Counted from the first letter of the stretch, positions 49,526-61,322 are shown. The stretch is 64,000 nucleotides of DNA from Synanceia verrucosa (GCA_029721515.1 CM056565.1:9364742-9428741); one strand, 5' to 3'. Numbers and translations are program-made. The notes: a model not told the origin generated them from the letters alone.

Positions 49526-49580
49526 ATTGTTTGATTTTTATGTGAATCATATTTAATAACTTATGCATTATGACCTGTAG

Positions 49581-49675
49581 CATCACCAAATTCAGCTCAG
49601 ACACATCTCACTTCATGTTGCTGTTACTACAACACTAATTTTGACAAAAAAAAGTGATTTAATGTGTTTTTAATG
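49581..49675 (+). repeat. Direct repeat, copy 2 (152-bp spacing)
   Basis: CATCACCAAATTCAGCTCAG, the identical ACACATCTCACTTCATGTTG block, then AAAGTGATTTAATGTGTTTTT. The pair looks like a degenerate tandem inside the element whose end is at 49820. Confidence 0.85.
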
Positions 49676-49734
49676 AATTATTCAAAAGAGATAGTGTTCA
49701 ATGACTGTGTCCAGTCATATATTTTGTCATTTTA

Positions 49735-49820
49735 GTTTTCTTAAAAGTAAATATTGTCTCATTCTTGTGAACCCAATATCGTGTGTCATCTCGTGAACTG
49801 AGTGTATCGCCACACCCCTA
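49735..49820. repeat. Probable hAT-like MITE end
   Basis: On the minus strand this reads TAGGGGTGTGGCGATACACT then CAGTTCACGAGATGACACAC and GATATTGGG, in the style of fish MITE termini. The partner terminus was not found upstream, so the element is incomplete or diverged. Confidence 0.45.
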
Positions 49821-52800
49821 GTTTTAATGTATTATAACATGATGAAGGGTGACCAGCACTTTTGATGTATTGACTTTTATAAAATGCTTTAGAATGTGTT
49901 GTTCTTAATGTTTTATAGCAAGTTACTGTGCTATAGGCAGATTATAATGCATTTAAAGTATGTTTATGAAGCATTATAGACCTGGGCACCGTAGAAAGTG
50001 TTTCCAAGTGCTTCATAGCCAGCTGATGTGCAGCACAGTCTATTTTAATGTGGTCTGAAATTCCATGGAAACAACAACCTCTGTGCTGCTCCTTGAATGT
50101 TACTGGATGATGACGTCAGTGTAATGTGGTAGGGTGGATCTGCTGTGTGCAGCTAACCCAATCATCATCCACACACTGAGCGCCAAGAGAAGGCTTATAG
50201 TGAGATAGTATAAATATAGAGCGAAGAGGAAAGTTGCAGAAAGACAAAGAACAGCAGTTTTTCCACTCCCCAAACGGACACAGCTTATTGGGAAGTCTTC
50301 TCATGACCTAATTGTCACAGAATAGTTATTGTATTTTTCTGCTGTAGCGTTTCAGTGTTCGGCTCACCAACATGTGTTTCTGTCTGTTATTTGACATTAC
50401 TTGGCTCTGTGGTGCAGATGATGTTTTCACAAGCGCTAAAAAAAAAAAAAAAATCTAAAAATACAGAGCTCTCGTCTCAGTCACCAGGGCAAAGTGCTGT
50501 AGGTCATGCATGCAAGAACAATGAGGATCCATCCAAGTGCATTATGTTCATCAAGCACTTTGTGAAGTGGAATATGAAACTGAATATGTTGTGATTAATC
50601 ATTAACCCTTCAGCCAGTGATGATGCTCATCTGATAGATTTCAAACAACTCTGCCAATCATAGTGGTGCAGTGACGAAAATGGCTCACAAGAAAATAAGG
50701 AATGAAAACTGACTTCTCCAATTCAATTTCAAATTCACTACAGCTCCTGACATGTATGCTCATACTCTACGATCCGTTTATTTAACTGCATATATGAAGT
50801 GAGTGTGTGTTTGAATGCTGAATGGTTGTGGTATGGATAGTGTGATTGTATGTATGGCTTGATTTTATTTATTTTAGTATTAAATGCTTTTATTTATTGA
50901 TAGACTTTTTTATAGGCATTATTTCAAGCCTGGTACTTGAGAGCACCTGAATTTCATTGTATGTCTTGTACAATGACAATAAGTCCTTTCCTATGTGTCA
51001 TTCATTACTCTTCTATATTTGTGCAGGAGTTGATGTTACTTGTGCTGCTGTTGGCAGTCAAAGTGACTTGCGCTTCGTCTGGACCTATAACATGAAACAC
51101 TGCTTAGATATTACAGCATAAAATCATTTATATGAATATTCTCAAACAGGCTATCATTCTCTGGAATAACCTTTAGAGCAGACCAATGGCAAATTAAGAA
51201 TAAGTAAGTGTATACTGTGCACGCATGACAGCCGAGCAATGCTTTTATTTTGAAGGTGTCTATTCTGTCAGTTTACATACGGTTAGCCAACAAAAAAATT
51301 AAAAACAGAATACAGAGTTTTTAACCAAAACATTCACTTCCAAATATTTATTTAGCCGTCAAAATAGTTTTTTTGAATAATGATCAAGTAGTGATATGAT
51401 GTTGGCCTGTTTTTCTATTCCTGGTCCACATTTTCATACCTTATTGAAACTAGACAATTTCCTGCTTCTTATGAAGAAATAAAATTAGGATTGAGCAGAA
51501 CTGAGTTCAGTTTATTTGTCCAGCTCGCCTTAATGTTTTCAGTCTCTCTCAATTAATTAGCTGCCCACCCCTGCTTTAGAGACTAAAGTCTGTTTTGCCT
51601 CTCCTTCCATTTTTATGATTTTTACTTGTAGTGGAACAATTGAGCAATGTTCCTACGAATAATGCTAATCTTTATTTTGCGCAGAGCGCGCACAAGGAGA
51701 TCTTATCATGACAACGAGGCAGATGAAAAGTCTGAAATGTGGTGTGTAGAGTTTGTTTTCTCAGTTTTTCTCAGGCTTGTTGAAGGAGGCTGCGTCTGCT
51801 TTCCACGTGGTCAGAGGGTCTTCGTCAGGTTTGACCTGGGGGATGATTTCCCTCCATCTGATGACACAGATAGGCACAGTTGTGAACACGCTTGGCTCTC
51901 TGGCTGCAGACCACCTTTGGGCGAAAAAGCAAAACGACCCCATCACATTTCTTTCCTCTGCTAACATCAGCAACTTCAAGCATGTTTCGCTGTGCCTGTT
52001 TTTATTTCAGTGACCCCTTGTTTTCCACACCTCTGCCTCTAGCGTGCAGTCCCATGATCCAAACTATATTCTTCATATTTCTTTGAAGAGAGTTCTTCTT
52101 TTATCTCTTAGATTTCTTTGAATTCTTCATCTTTTTTTTTTTAAGCTCTTTATGGCTTACTGTCTTTAGCCTGCTGTCTGCGGTGCTAGTGAGTAAAGGG
52201 GTAATTAGTCACCTTTTCCATGGATAATTGCCTCCATTCAATTGTTGCTAGAGCAACCTTGTGATCATATAGGAGAATATCACACTTATGGCTATATTGT
52301 TTGACACTAATGAGGGTCTTTTTTGAGTTAGAGAGTGTTTCAAGAACACTGAGAGGTGGAGGGAGCCAGATTTATTTCACAAGTACACTCCCTGTGTTAC
52401 TGTTGATATGCCCATTACCTCTAACCCACCTAAAACTGGCCATGTATTGACAAACCATGTGTGATGAACTTAGTCAGTGATAATCATATACAAATATTGC
52501 TGAAGGTCTAAAATATGTCTGTAATCAGAGTAATTAGATTAGTAAATCAGTGACATCACGGTGTGAGGCCCAGTTAGTCGCCTATGTAACACAAATGCTA
52601 TAAAATGTGTGTTTGTGTGTGTTTGCATGGAAGCGGGGTGTCTTTTAAAGTAGGACAGTAGAAATTGATGGCCAACTCTGAAAGCTGACCTACATAGAAG
52701 CACAGACAAACTAGTTCCCTCAGCATGCACGCTGAGCCCAGTTGCTCTGCAGAAAATGCAGAGGAAGCAGGCCTGTGTTGTGTTAAACCTTTAAAGACGG

Positions 52801-55800
52801 GGCAGGTAATGTTGAAGAAGCAGCAAGAACGTGTTAGAAAAAAAAAATGATCTAGCAGAATAAGCCGTTGAACGTAGATAGCAGCAGTTGCTCCAAAATT
52901 TGCTAAGTCTGGCAAGAAATTTGCCTAGTCAGCAACACTACCTAATAGTCCATCTGTTCAGACCTTCCTTCAAAGACCCACAATTTTAAAATCATGGCTG
53001 TTGTCATTAGAGTATCATTGCAATCAGTGGGTCATAGTTGCCTATTCTCAGTTGGTATTATTTTGATTTATTTTTTTGCACATTGATGGACATGGTTCAT
53101 TGTTTGCACGTGTCGTTCTGTCCGTCGCACTAAACAGAAGTCAAGCGAGAAAATAGTGTTTCTCCACGCCTCCCCAGCTGATTTTACTGTTGATGAATTC
53201 AAAATATATTTAGCTCTCAGACTGTGAGAGTGCTCAGCTTTAGACCTGTGTTCTTTGATCTTATGTCATGGTTACTTATCCCTGCTGAGGCGATGGCCAA
53301 CATGTATTATCGTCGTAAATTTGGACAAGGACTTGTGAATGACTAAGGAGATATTTAAACTAATTTGTACCAAAGAAGGTAATCTATCTTTTTTATTTGG
53401 GGAAACCAAGTAATTGTATGTAAAATCAGACATTCAGCATCCCCATATAGCCTGAATGGAATGGTCCTTTGTTCCATAGCTGCATGTTAGCACCATTTTG
53501 AAGTCAAACTAAATAGAGTTGCACAACCTTTTCGTGGTTCCATAACCTGTGACTAGAATATGAAAACATATCCAAATGTCTGAAGTGTTTAGTTACTGAT
53601 GAGTGCAAACTCACTGGAGCATTACAAAATGATGAAGGCCAAGCATGAAGAAACCAATACGCTGACATTGAAATACACCAATTTACGATCACACTGCTTC
53701 TGTTTAATTGTTCTCTGGCCTGATGCTTCATTTCATTCCATTATTAAAAGCTCCTTTGTGACATTTCTCAGTAATCACTGATGAGATGTCTTTTGAAATG
53801 CTGTCCCAGCCAATAAGTTCCAGCTTTTAAAGGCTTCAGAACTGCTGCTAAACAAACTAAAAACACCACATGTGGGTAATTGTGGCCAAATTTTAAGCCA
53901 GTTGTTCCACCACCTGATGCTCGCTCATACACCCACCTACACATAATTATCACCTTTATGTTTTGGTCAAACTGAGGGCTGACATATTGCACACTGTGCA
54001 GAGCAAATCCAAAGACAGATTGGCGTTGGTGAAGTCCCACGGGGCTATTGCATTTCTACACCTACACAAAGTGTTTTTATTGTACAAAGCAAAATACATT
54101 CTGCTCAACACACTAAACCTATCCACTTCCCATTGGAAATTGTTCTTTTGTATAACAACAACATCTGTCACGCATGCTGTCTATAACACTGTATTAAAGC
54201 GTTGAGACCCACTTACATCGCTAAATAAAATGCCCAAGGCTGCGTTCATTAACGTTATTCAATACGGCCATGAAGGGATATTTTTTGTGTTTTGTAGTGA
54301 GGTTCTTATCCATAGTCAGTGTATTACCTACAATAAATGACAGTCGACATGAGTGCCAGCGTAGGAGCAAAGCAGTGGATTTATTTTGTTTCCACTGGTT
54401 CTAATTTAGGCATGCAGGCTCTTTGGCTTGGAAGAAGCACAAATCTGTTGAAAATAACAACAATAAACAGTCTTGAGTCACTGACATGTTGCTTACCTGC
54501 TCCCCAACTCTGTCATTAGCTCTGTCTTTCACATTAAAGTATACACAAAGAAAGCGGTATATGTTTATTTTGTAATCGTGCAGCTAAAACCAACGACATC
54601 CTAAGTCTTGTCTTCTGGATGTTGTCTCATCTGAACCGGTACTGTATTAAATGCCTACATGTCATTGTGTCCTTGAGCAAAACACTTAAGGGCTGTTTGG
54701 TATTTTAGTAAAAACCCCAGAGATTAATTTTCCATTGTCCATCTTCACTTCCCCCCATGTACTGCATTTGTTAATCCCTCTGTCTGGTCCTCTCTGTGTG
54801 CTTGTCTTTATATTATTCAGTAATAAACAAAGTAATAATAATAATAAATATGGTCAGACCTGTAGTAATCAAATGACCATATGAACTGTATATTTATTGA
54901 GTGCATGTAGAATTCAGAAACTCGTACTTACTCCCTGCTCCTGAGTTGTAGTTGAGTGTTTAAAACATTGATACTTATTAGTGTCAGTAGATCAACTCCC
55001 ACACTTCATTGTACTGTCTGTACAGGAAGTTTTCTTTTCAAACATATTTCTAATATGCAGTGTTTTAATGCAGGAACTATTTCACTGTTTTTGCTCTTCT
55101 TCTATTCTCTTTCCTCTGCTGTGTGTGTGCCTTGTGCTGTTAGAGAGTTCACGACGTTAACTGTATTAAACAGGGGATTAACGCCTGGGGCTGTGGGTCT
55201 CTAGTAATAGCAGACGGAAATACTGATCAAAGGCCTCTAACTGTGCTGTGGGTGTTCGGACTGCCTCTCTCTGCTTCTCTGCATTACAAGAGGACGAGGC
55301 TCAGAAGGCGTGCGGGCAGACAGGCAGCACGGCAGCTTTCTGCACACTTGCTCCTGATTGGACAGAAGGTTGGGCTGTGCATAATTATGGCAGGATCACC
55401 GCTTCAGTAGAGGAAGTGTAGGGTTAGTCGCTGCAGGTGGGTTGCACTGCTGACCTAGCAGCCAAGCATACATGTGCATTATTGGGGGGGGCTCCATTCC
55501 CTTCCCTGCTGTGTCCCAGAGGACACGTGTGACACCTCCTCCAGGTTGCCCCACTTCCTCAGCCTGTGTTGACAGGGCCGGTAGCTCCTCAGCAGGCTCT
55601 TCTCATTAGATGCAGTTTTATTCAGGAGCAACGTACGGTACAGCCCTTATTGTCAAAGTATTCGATGTATGGGTTTTGGATATTTGAGAGGCAACTTAAA
55701 TTGCTGAGGGTGTGGAATATGCATGAGCCTGCATGTATGGTTAATATGTACCCTAATAGTGAGGTCCAATCATTGTCAGTGAGGAAAGTCTAAGACACTT

Positions 55801-56173
55801 CCTTTTAAATTCAGTCGATGCTTAGAGTTGACCTAGAAATGTGCAGGTAATAAGCTCCAGGTCTATGCTCAGTATATCACTGATTATACATGTGCTTTAC
55901 ATTTGCTCTCGTGTACTTATTGCAGTATATTTAGCTGCAGTCATTAGGGAGCTGGGGGATGCCTGCTTCCTGCAGCAGCTGTAAATTGATCCCCCTTAAC
56001 TCTGCCTCATGTTCATATTCACAAAGAAAACATCACTAAAATACCACTGATAATAATAATATCCATCCTACAGCCACTTGTACTAGCTCATATTTTATGA
56101 ACAAATCTAGTGAAATAAACACCTCTGAAAGACGAGTAATGAACATATTACCCAGTGAACAGTGATGTATTTT

Positions 56174-56250
56174 CATCCATGCATCCATTATCTACCACTT
56201 ATCCTCATAGGGTCCTGGGGGGGGCTGGAGCCTATCCCAGCTGTCTTAGG
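56174..56250 (-). mobile_element. tRNA-derived SINE (V-SINE, DANA/mermaid-like), 3' tail fragment
   Basis: On the minus strand this is the 3' part of the SINE: CAGCTGGGATAGGCTCCAGC, then AGGACCCTATGAGGATAAGTGG and a GGATGCATGGATG tail. It stops at TTAGG (56246-56250), where a MITE is inserted, and resumes at 56826. Confidence 0.85.
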
Positions 56251-56825
56251 TCCTGTTTACACGAGAACGCTTGCAGGTAAAAATGACAAAATACTTTATC
56301 GGAAGTGCCTTTCGTTTAGACGGTGACAGCGTTTTTGGGGCTTGAAAACGCAAAGAAATGAAGCCACCCTTCAGAGTGGAAAACGAATACGCTTTGCCGT
56401 AGCAAAGACGCAAAACTCTGCTCAGACTGCTCACGTCACGTACGCGTTTACGTCACATACATATGTGTCAGTACAGGGAAATAAACAAACATGTCAGATT
56501 ATTTCTATGCGTCGGACCTTCAAGCTGCTCTGGCAGCTGTAATAAACACACAGGAGTCTTTCCAACAAATATTCAGAATCTGCACAGATAGTATTACTGA
56601 ACAGAGAAGGATCTGTTATTATGTGTGGGCATGGCAGTGTTGTGTGATAGTAAATCATAGCACCAACTAGCCGCTTGGCATGCATACTCAATTGATTTCC
56701 ACACACTTTGCATCACTGTATGCACACAGATTTGCTCCCGAAAACGCTTAAGCGCGGAATAAAAAGTGAAGACACGATGCTACTTTTGCGTCTTCTGTTC
56801 AGACCGTCATCATATAAATATAGGA
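56251..56825. mobile_element. MITE inserted into the SINE, with TTAGG target duplication
   Basis: A 575-bp segment starting TCCTGTTTACACGAGAACGC interrupts the SINE. TTAGG lies directly on both sides (56246-56250 and 56826-56830). The right end read inverted begins TCCTATATTTATATGATGAC, so the termini match only over a few bases and are decayed. GACGGT occurs near the left end, and its inverted form GACCGTC near the right end. It has no transposase frame. The start resembles the GTTTACAC terminus near 16276. Confidence 0.72.
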
Positions 56826-57117
56826 TTAGGGTGAAAGGCAGGGTACACCCTGGACAAGTCTCCAGTTCATCACAGGACACATAGAGACAGACAACCACTC
56901 ACACTCACATTCACACCTACGGTCAATTATTATAAAATTAGCCAATTAACCTAATCCCCATGCATGTTTTTGGATGGTGGGAGGAAGCAGGAGTACCCGG
57001 AGAGAACCCACGCAGACACGGGGAGAACATGCAAACTCCACACAGAAAGGCCCCGGGCCGGGAATCAAACCCAGTACCTTCTTTCTGTGAGGCAACAGTG
57101 CTAACCACTACACCACA
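56826..57117 (-). mobile_element. tRNA-derived SINE (V-SINE, DANA/mermaid-like), tRNA-like head and central domain
   Basis: On the minus strand the head reads GGTGTAGTGGTTAGCACTG, with an A box (TGGTTAGCACTGTTGCC, 57091-57107) and a B box (GGGTTTGATTCCC, about 57060-57072). It is followed by the conserved GTTTGCATGTTCTCCCCGTG domain (about 57022-57041) and CCGGGTACTCCTGCTTCCTC (about 56983-57002). The boxes form the internal RNA polymerase III promoter of such SINEs. The layout matches zebrafish DANA and its relatives in other fish. Confidence 0.88.
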
Positions 57118-59549
57118 TATGTATTTTCTTCTGTGTTAAAGTGAATTTTGCATGTTCACTTGCACTAAGCCACACAGTAGCCACACAAACAGCCATTAAG
57201 CAGTAAACATGTCTGCAAGGTTAAATCACAGTTTGTTTTCAATGCAGTCTGGTGGCTTTGGTGACGGCATAGGTGAGTACATTGACTTCAGTTCCCCAAA
57301 ACTAGGGGAATTTTCTAAATTTCTAAAATCTAAAATGGAATTTGCGCCCTTCTTTTAGGCCTCTAAAACATGTTTTGCTGCTTCCCCCGTCCACAGCTCT
57401 AAATTGCTTTGGTTCCCTGCTATAACTCTTTACATCTGAAGTACCCCTTTAAAACTTAATTCAAAGCTGCAACTGCACTTTTCCTGTCAAAGTCAAATTT
57501 GCTGCATCAATTTGCAAGTTCCTCTATTATCTGCTTCTGGCAGAATCAGCTTTTTTTGAGGTGGGGGGGGGAACAGAAGCGGAGAAACCTGGAATGAGTG
57601 TGAAATAAAGACTGAGCGTTATGAAGGTGGTAAAAGGCCGTGAAAGCTAGGCTCCCTGCTGAGTCTGTGGATGCGGTGAGACGAGGCCAAGCCCAGCTCT
57701 GGCTAATAAGTGTGAGCAAGTGTGAGCTCAGCCAGTAGCCAACACAACACCTATTATCAGCTATCCCACCAAAAATCCATGTGTTTCCATTTACAGGGTA
57801 TTGTTCGAGCCATGTGTGGGAAGGTGCGTTGACACCTCTCTCCTTGTGTCTGTCAGCGCTGACAGTCTTTAATAGTCTCGTTGAGGTCAGCCTCCCGCCA
57901 TGTGTGGATAGTTTGAAGAGAAGAGGGCTGGAATACATGAGGACAATCTCTGCTCCGCTGACACCCAGCAGGAGGACGATTGGAGAGAGGAATGTTTCTG
58001 TTGGTGCTATTTCGTGGCCTGTAATTGTCTGTAAGGTCTGTAAAATAGGATAGTGAAGCAAACGGGCTGCACTGTAATGGCCGGGCCAGAAGTTCAGACA
58101 GTCCACAGGGGACTGACTGAAGAAGGCTTGGGCTGGGCCAACGTGAGAGAAAAACAGGGATGTTTGTTTCGTGTGTTTTTTCTTTATGTGTACGTGTACA
58201 GGACACATACCAATAGTGGTCGACACTACAGCAAAAATGTCTTTTTGTCCATTTAAACAGATCCAGTCATGGGTGGAAGGGCCCTGCTGGTGGTAGCTGT
58301 GGTGGTATGGCTCGGCCCTGACCCCAGTGGATATAATGGTGCAGGGGAAAATGTCCTGTCAGTTGATGGAGGAGCCGCCTGTAGCAGCAGGAAGGAGTGT
58401 GGCGACAGAGGCCATGTGTGTTAACCTCTTTCCTTGTCACTTTTTTTCTGTCTTTCTCCCCCTCCCTTTTCTTTCATCTCCACTTTTTTCTCCTTCCCTT
58501 TCCGCCCCCACCTCCCCTCCCAGACTCCACTCCCTCTACCTACACTGCTCCGTGACAAATTACTCCTGGCGGTTGATTTGTTGGTTGTCAAAAGTGCTCC
58601 TTGTGATGGCATGAAGGTGGGGTGAGCAGGAGAAGAAGGTGCAGCCCTCCCCCACCACCACCAGCCCAGCCTGTCGTCATCACAGGTCCCTTGTCTCTGC
58701 GTGTCGCCACAGCTCGGTTGTTGAGACGTCTCAGTGGAAATTGATATTCTGTCTCATAAGATCTCATTAGATTGGATGTTGTCCGTGTTTAATCAGCTCA
58801 CACATTAGGTTCCCAGCCCTTCTTTTGACAAGGCTGCTTTGATACGTTCTAGCTCAGCATCAGTGGCTTGAGGAAAAGCTTTTGTTATTTACGGAGGAGG
58901 AGCTGGAGGAGGAGCAGAGGAGAAAAATGCCAGCGAGAGATAAAGACAAAATGCCAGTATTTGAGAACGGCCGGCTAGTAAGCAGCAGCTCCAGACAGAA
59001 ATCTGTGTTTTTCTGGATGATCGCATGGATTTATAGAATGGGCCGAGGAGACCAGTGCCTCATAGTCCACTTCATCTTGTCACTTCTGCTTGGGTGTGAA
59101 TACGACAACCCTTAAGGTGCTAAGTATTTACCAAACAGCATGCAGACAGTAGGAGTGGGTGATACAGATGAAATATACAGGAGGGTGTATGCGACATATG
59201 TATGATCTGATCAGTATGCTAAACCATTCATTTAGCCAAATGAGAACTGGCTCATCCAGTTAATGAAGTACCTGATAAACAAACATATTAAATCACAGTG
59301 ATTCCAAAATCTTTTTAGAATCCAATAAAAAGCAGTCATTGATTCGCAAAATAGTCCAACACAGCCAGAGATATTAAAGCCTCAACAACAGGCATGTATG
59401 AAAATATCAGAACACTTAAGTATCACAATATCATGTTTTCTGATGCTCTATCATTTCTCTGTAAGTAATAGTTTCCAAAATGTGTGATTAAATGCAATAC
59501 TGTGAGATAAATACAAATGCAATGCAAAGCCAACAATAAAAACAATTAG

Positions 59550-60069
59550 GAGTGGGTTCTTGCAAGGACTTCACGATACGATACGTATCGCGATACTTGA
59601 GTCATGATATTCAGTAACAATTATTGTCATATTCTACATAGATCACTGAGAAATTTAAAATGCAGCTTAAAATAATAAAAGTTGTATATACATATATACA
59701 TGTATATGTTGTATATACAGTATGTACATATATATATATCTGTACGCATATTTATATATGTACATATATTTATGTATCTATAGTACATATTTTTATATAT
59801 ACTATATACATATATGAAGCTATCAAGATTTTTTTATTTTATTTTTTATTTAAGTTCTGGATTTACAATTGGAAACATGAAGGTTTTTTGGGGGGTCAAT
59901 ATTAAGAAATTAAAAATCAATGTTTTATGTCATTTAGTTTTATAACATAAGAATATGTTCTTATTGTATTCTGTTATATTACACATCGGAATCGCTTGAT
60001 ATCAGAATCAGTTGGACAATATTGGAATATCAAATATCGGCAAAAAAGTCGATGTTGAGCATCCCTAGT
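59550..60069. repeat. Probable decayed hAT-like element region
   Basis: CGATACGATACGTATCGCGATAC lies near the left side (59573-59597). The right side read inverted begins TAGGGATGCTCAACATCGAC, a typical fish MITE terminus. The TA tract at 59682 lies inside. The left terminus and target duplication are not clear, so two different elements may be merged here. Confidence 0.4.
59682..59816. repeat. TATACA-rich low-complexity tract
   Basis: About 135 bp is made almost entirely of TATA, TACA and TGTA words; it is DNA with very low melting stability. Confidence 0.85.
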
Positions 60070-60114
60070 AAAGTTAGATTTAAAGAAATAGCAGTATGCT
60101 GTGAAAATAGCAAA

Positions 60115-60157
60115 ATATTGTGATACTGTGAGCACCTTGCTTACAGTATCACAATAT
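60115..60157. repeat. Near-perfect 43-bp palindrome
   Basis: The left 20 bases (ATATTGTGATACTGTGAGCA) and right 20 bases pair with one mismatch (a G-T wobble in RNA) around a 3-nt centre. It is the tightest foldback in the window. It lies just past the decayed MITE region ending at 60069. Confidence 0.9.
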
Positions 60158-61177
60158 ATTAAATCATACTCTGTGTCAACTTAAGCTGCAACAATTAATC
60201 GATTAGTTAAATATTTTTTAAATATTTTTAAATATTTTGAGGGACAAGCTTTCTTTGGTTTAGGCTTGTACATTTGAGGACGTCCCTTAGGACAAATATT
60301 CACCGTTGTTCAACTCATTGTGTCCCATTAGTGCATCGGTAGCTTTTCACCTTCAGTAAGTGTTTTTACTGTATGACCTGACACTCTGTGACAACATTTT
60401 GATGGCGCTGTCTGTGGAGTGTGTGTTAGTCAGATGGCATGTTATCTGCAGTGGCAGCGGTTTAGGCTCAATCTGAGGTGATTTTATTTCATCGTGGGGT
60501 GTTTGCCATTTTGAAAAGAAACTCATCTCCTTTCAGTCCCACTTGCTGCTTTATTCACTAACTGTTTCTCTTTTTGTGCGGTTTCCTCCTTTGCAAAAGT
60601 AATAGAATATCAGTTTCCTTTCAACCCCGGCTGTACACCAGCTAGATTGCTTTGTGTGTCGCCATCAAAACACAGAGGAGAGCATTGCAATCCACTTGTG
60701 TTCAAAAGTCTGAAACCATCGCGTCTCTCTGTCTTTGTGTTAAAAGAGGGGTTAAGCTTTTATCCTATAAATATGGCACGAAAATCCCACTGTCAACGAC
60801 GCATTCATTCTAAGGCCCGCATTAACATAAAAACGAGGGCTTGTTACACAGTGAGATTTCAATAAAAAGAACACAAAATGCATTTAATGAAATTCAGATG
60901 CCAGGCCCCAGCTCCCTGAATCTCATTAAGTGAGCTTTGTGCTGTTTTTCCATCTCCTCTTTTGTAGAAGAGGTCCTCGAGTGCCCTTAATAATGTGGCA
61001 GATTTCATCATATTCCTGATTTAAAGAGGACAATGTCTGTCTTGTTCACTTGTTCTCGTCCATGCTCGAGCCAATCTCCACAGATGTACCCTCATAGTTT
61101 TCTGGATCTGGCTCGTGATAATTTTCCATCTTCTGTGGAGCATTTTCATTTTTGTCTTCTGAAGTTTTTGTTAAGGA

Positions 61178-61233
61178 CTCTCCACTAACCCTTTCTCTCC
61201 CCCTTCTCCTTTCTCTTGTTTCCCTCTGCATAG
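61178..61233 (+). promoter_or_regulatory. 3' splice site of the RNP1-coding Musashi exon
   Basis: A CACTAAC branch-point-like heptamer near 61183 is followed by about 40 nt of almost pure C/T ending TCTGCATAG. This is a strong polypyrimidine tract and AG, in contrast to the weaker acceptor of the upstream 49-nt exon. It could also bind pyrimidine-tract proteins; that is inference. Confidence 0.88.
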
Positions 61234-61316
61234 GATTTGGCTTCATAACTTTCGAGAGTGAAGACATCGTAGAGAAAGTCTGTGAAATTCATTTTCATGA
61301 AATCAATAACAAAATG
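61234..61316 (+). CDS. msi1: Musashi RNA-binding protein, internal exon with RRM2 RNP1 motif
   Basis: The exon supplies the last two bases of a Gly codon, then [18 protein letters not shown] and HFHEINNKM. With the Arg-Gly from the previous exon this completes RNP1 (RGFGFITF), whose aromatic residues stack on RNA bases, and runs through the second helix of RRM2 to the NNKM before the last strand. It lies between a long pyrimidine tract ending GCATAG and a GTAAGT donor. It is 83 nt, phase 1 to phase 0, so the two visible exons total 132 nt (44 codons) and are jointly but not singly frame-neutral. ESEDIVEK matches MSI1; MSI2 usually reads ENEDVVEK. The Ile in GFGFITF replaces the usual Val, a conservative change allowed by the RNP1 consensus. 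The next exon expected in the family (starting VECKKAQPKEV) is not visible before 64000. Confidence 0.95.
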
Positions 61317-61322
61317 GTAAGT
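61317..61322 (+). promoter_or_regulatory. 5' splice site of the RNP1-coding Musashi exon
   Basis: ATG|GTAAGT is a near-consensus donor placed exactly after the Met of NNKM, at a codon boundary, where Musashi genes are expected to splice to the VECKK exon. Confidence 0.9.

Larger units (their letters stand above)
19738..61233 (+). other. 41.5-kb intron splitting the RRM2 RNP1 codons of Musashi
   Basis: The interval is bounded by a GTAAGT donor and a CATAG acceptor that join phase 1 to phase 1 and restore RGFGF. It contains no other recognisable coding exon. Contents are microsatellites, homopolymers, dispersed repeats, hairpins and a split SINE, each listed separately. Stretches such as 24400-25900, 36000-37700, 41400-43000, 50300-53700 and 53800-55900 show nothing I can name beyond ordinary AT-rich intronic sequence. 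Confidence 0.88.

Noticed and set aside
57060..57113. tRNA gene suggested by A- and B-box motifs on the minus strand
   Set aside because: The boxes belong to the tRNA-derived head of a SINE. The sequence continues into the SINE central domain and does not form a tRNA cloverleaf gene.
57546..58226. 226-codon minus-strand open frame as a protein-coding gene
   Set aside because: No recognisable domain, no homologous family known to me, and no splice or promoter context. Kept only as a low-interest observation.
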